Shown piece after piece: positions 5,569 through 6,138 of a stretch of 6,138 nt of DNA. Below the pieces are notes generated by a model. The model was not told the origin of the DNA and did not search any database. It saw nothing but the letters and a program-made list of their open reading frames with translations. How positions within the stretch are numbered: position 1 is the first letter of the stretch; each line of letters begins with the position of its first letter. The DNA comes from an uncultured Erythrobacter sp. (GTDB lineage: Bacteria > Pseudomonadota > Alphaproteobacteria > Sphingomonadales > Sphingomonadaceae). Both the position numbers and the translations under genes were made by a program. The DNA is taken from contig CAMYIQ010000118.1 of the NCBI GenBank assembly GCA_947258465.1, forward strand, positions 1 to 6,138, written 5' to 3'.

Positions 5569-6138
5569 ACGCCGAACTCAAAACCCCCACCGCCGCAAGT
5601 CCTGGCGAACGGTCAACCGATCCGGTCACCACCGGTAAAACGGCCTGCGTGATCGGCGCCGGCTTCGGCGGTCTCGCCCTGGCGATCCGGCTGCAATCGG
5701 CAGGTATCCGGACCACCGTGGTCGAAGCACGCGACAAACCAGGCGGGCGGGCCTATTACTGGGAACAGGACGGGTTCACTTTCGATGCCGGACCTACCGT
5801 CATCACCGATCCCGACTGTCTGAAGGAACTCTGGGCGCTTTCGGGTCACGACATCGCCGAAGATGTCGAGCTGATGCCGGTGATGCCGTTCTATCGCCTG
5901 CACTGGCCCGACGGCACACAGTTCGACTATTCGAACGACGAGGAACAGCTTTTCCGCGAAATCGCGCAGCTCAACCCCGCCGATGTCGCCGGCTATCAGC
6001 GCTTCCTCGAATATTCCGAGGCCGTCTACGAAGAGGGCTACGTCAAGCTCGGCCATGTGCCGTTTCTCGATTTCAAGTCGATGATCAAGGCGGCGCCCGC
6101 GCTGGCCAAACAGCAGGCCTGGCGCAGCGTCTATTCGA
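5565..6138 (+). CDS. crtI: Phytoene desaturase, N-terminal part (partial)
   Basis: The first 191 codons are present; the frame runs off the right edge (complete CrtI is about 490-510 residues). The enzyme uses FAD to desaturate phytoene stepwise to lycopene, the substrate of the CrtY encoded just upstream. Seen: the FAD-binding fold ACVIGAGFGGLALAIRLQSAG at about 27-47 (GAGFGG core 31-36), the ribose-binding acid in VVEARDKPGGRAY (52-64), and FTFDAGPTVITDP at 71-83, which is highly typical of CrtI. The ATG at 5565 overlaps the crtY stop as ATGA and has AAAGG (5555-5559) 5 nt upstream, supporting translational coupling. The start leaves about 25 polar residues before the FAD fold, longer than in many CrtI proteins, where the fold begins almost at once. 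No other credible start with a ribosome site was seen inside that extension. Confidence 0.95.
   Translation, partial: MNAELKTPTAASPGERSTDPVTTGKTACVIGAGFGGLALAIRLQSAGIRTTVVEARDKPGGRAYYWEQDGFTFDAGPTVITDPDCLKELWALSGHDIAEDVELMPVMPFYRLHWPDGTQFDYSNDEEQLFREIAQLNPADVAGYQRFLEYSEAVYEEGYVKLGHVPFLDFKSMIKAAPALAKQQAWRSVYS

Noticed and set aside
1..6138. Mobile elements, attachment sites, tRNA/rRNA, CRISPR, toxin-antitoxin or defence genes
   Set aside because: No transposase or integrase sequence, no spaced repeat array, no tRNA-like cloverleaf and no relevant protein motifs were seen on either strand.

Overview
The window reads as GC-rich chromosomal DNA of an alphaproteobacterium, most likely a carotenoid-producing member of the Sphingomonadales (Erythrobacter-like). 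This placement is inferred from the CrtY/CrtI sequences, the exported DUF885 protein, the MipA/OmpV-type porin-like protein, and third-position GC bias strong enough to leave long empty ORFs on the opposite strand. No rRNA, tRNA, CRISPR array, insertion sequence or phage gene was seen. All gaps between genes are under 300 bases.

Layout. Four genes lie on the minus strand, in transcription order. They are mipA-like (outer-membrane beta barrel, 4151-3312), an EthA-like Baeyer-Villiger flavin monooxygenase (3225-1672), a four-helix membrane protein (1663-1265), and an exported DUF885 protein (from 1159 and running off the left edge). The monooxygenase and the membrane protein are 8 nt apart and almost certainly co-transcribed. 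The mipA-monooxygenase gap (86 nt) and the membrane protein-DUF885 gap (105 nt) each hold their own regulatory-looking sequence. On the plus strand, divergent from mipA across a 220-nt spacer, are crtY (lycopene beta-cyclase, 4372-5568) and the first 191 codons of crtI (phytoene desaturase, from 5565). These two genes overlap by ATGA.

How the genes work together. CrtI desaturates phytoene to lycopene and CrtY cyclises lycopene to beta-carotene, so the right side is the core of a carotenoid operon; crtB or other crt genes probably follow outside the window. The left side combines an O2-dependent oxygenase, a small membrane protein of unknown function, an outer-membrane protein and an exported putative hydrolase. 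Nothing in the sequence names a substrate for them.

The most notable signals are regulatory. There is a perfect FNR/FixK-type box (TTGAT-N4-ATCAA, 3278-3291) upstream of the monooxygenase. A strong Shine-Dalgarno is separated from the membrane-protein start by a 7-bp hairpin that would bring it to ideal spacing (1664-1695). A perfect 9+4+9 operator-like palindrome lies just upstream of the DUF885 start (1177-1198). A possible short leader ORF with a good ribosome site ends 3 nt before crtY, which itself lacks a good one. All of these are inferences from sequence pattern. No wholly new multi-gene system is evident.
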